Assembly: GCA_002305545.1 (NCBI GenBank)
Contig: DBRG01000018.1
Coordinates: forward strand, 1 to 21,854
DNA: 21,854 nt
Source of the DNA: Bacteroidales bacterium UBA1374
GTDB taxonomy: Bacteria; Bacteroidota; Bacteroidia; Bacteroidales; UBA932
Direction of reading: 5' to 3'
Below are positions 21,312 through 21,854 of the stretch, in pieces. The notes beneath the pieces are model-generated. The model was not told the origin of the DNA. It searched no databases and was given only the letters and a program-made list of their open reading frames with translations. Numbering within the stretch: position 1 is the stretch's first letter; every line of letters begins with the position of its first letter. The position numbers and the translations under genes were made by a program.

Positions 21312-21854
21312 TTACTGATTACGTTTGAGGGCAGCTTGTAAGGTATTTTTTAGCAAAGATATACGTGTCATAGGACCCACACCTCCAGGGACAGGGGTAA
21401 TGTAACTGCAGCGGGGAGCCACTTCATCAAAGTCCACATCACCTGCAAGCCGGAAGCCCGATTTTGTGCTCTTGTCCTCAATCCGGGTGATCCCCACATC
21501 AATTACCACCGCTCCTTCCTTTACCATATTGGCCTTCAGAAAATGAGGCCTTCCCAGCGCTGCAACCAGGATATCAGCCCTCCGGCAGACTTTGGCCAGA
21601 TCTTGGGTGTGACTGTGACACAGGGTAACGGTACAATCTCCTCCCGGGCCCTTTCTGGACAACAGGTTGGCCAGCGGCTTGCCAACTATATTACTTCTCC
21701 CGATGATCACACATTCCTTTCCCCGGGTAGGTATGCGGTAATAATCAAGCAGGTCTGCTATACCAGCCGGCGTTGCGGAAACAAAAGAAGGCAGTCCCAG
21801 CACCATCCTGCCTACATTGACCGGATGAAATCCGTCAACGTCCTTTGACGGATC
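21312..21854 (-). CDS. folD: Methylenetetrahydrofolate dehydrogenase/cyclohydrolase FolD (5' part missing)
   Basis: The C-terminal 180 residues are present; the gene runs off the right edge in an open frame, so its true start is outside. FolD interconverts 5,10-methylene-, 5,10-methenyl- and 10-formyl-tetrahydrofolate with NADP, supplying one-carbon units for purines, thymidylate and formyl-Met. The first visible residues (DPSKDVDGFHPVNVGR) are the conserved P-x-KDVDGFHP segment, followed by GRSNIVGKPLANLL and DVGITR, and near the end TPVPGGVGPMT. The in-frame ATG at 21806 is inside this conserved region and is not the start. The gene ends 7 nt before the DUF362 ATG and may head that operon. 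Confidence 0.95.
   Translation of the reverse strand, partial: DPSKDVDGFHPVNVGRMVLGLPSFVSATPAGIADLLDYYRIPTRGKECVIIGRSNIVGKPLANLLSRKGPGGDCTVTLCHSHTQDLAKVCRRADILVAALGRPHFLKANMVKEGAVVIDVGITRIEDKSTKSGFRLAGDVDFDEVAPRCSYITPVPGGVGPMTRISLLKNTLQAALKRNQ

Noticed and set aside
1..21854. CRISPR arrays, tRNA genes, insertion sequences, integrase or phage genes
   Set aside because: No regularly spaced repeats, cloverleaf-like sequences, transposase motifs or flanking inverted repeats were seen; nearly all bases lie in intact housekeeping-type genes.

Overview
The window looks like a compact chromosomal segment of a Bacteroidota (probably Bacteroidales-like) bacterium. The evidence is: the short, RpoD-type primary sigma factor without region 1.1 (start MRQLKITKSI); the Bacteroidota form of dihydroorotase (DDQVHFREPG); a DUF349-repeat protein coupled to yidC; very few Shine-Dalgarno-like sequences; and several exact matches to the Bacteroidota -7 promoter element TAnnTTTG in the few gaps. 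Base composition is moderate (mid-40s % G+C by eye) and looks even throughout. I see no tRNA, rRNA, CRISPR array, insertion sequence, phage or plasmid gene. No gene-free stretch exceeds 300 bases. The largest, positions 1-172, holds two divergent promoter-like sites.

Layout, left to right. (1) 173-3178, plus strand: a three-gene unit of GT2 polyprenol-phosphate sugar transferase, dihydroorotase and an EamA/DMT transporter, spaced by 1-2 nt. (2) 3154-11434, minus strand: read in the transcription direction, rpoD, alsT (alanine/glycine symporter) and argS, then a small acidic protein, a ClC-type anion channel/transporter with CBS domains, and tex. The junctions are 3-nt gaps or short overlaps, except for a 57-nt promoter-bearing gap after argS. 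(3) 11513-12961, minus: a DegP/HtrA-type periplasmic protease, followed by a strong terminator hairpin that ends only a few bases before the rpoD start codon. (4) 13025-13816, plus: dapF. (5) 13785-18074, minus: DUF349-repeat protein, yidC and yggS, all translationally overlapped. (6) 18160-18849, plus: trmD. (7) 18846-21854, minus: folD (cut by the window edge), a Tat-signal DUF362 protein and a membrane polyferredoxin.

Most of the window is housekeeping: one-carbon metabolism, pyrimidine and lysine/peptidoglycan precursors, tRNA charging and modification, membrane-protein insertion, envelope proteolysis and primary sigma. The least-explained part is the last operon. Its polyferredoxin reads as a natural NapH-NapG fusion: four membrane helices with CX3CP motifs and two ferredoxin clusters, then an internal twin-arginine signal, then four more clusters predicted to lie in the periplasm. 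It sits next to a Tat-exported DUF362 protein, with no nitrate reductase visible. This suggests an uncharacterised transmembrane electron-delivery module. Other points of interest are the terminator abutting rpoD, a probably leaderless trmD transcript, three convergent gene pairs that all overlap tail-to-tail, and an atypical ClC pore residue.
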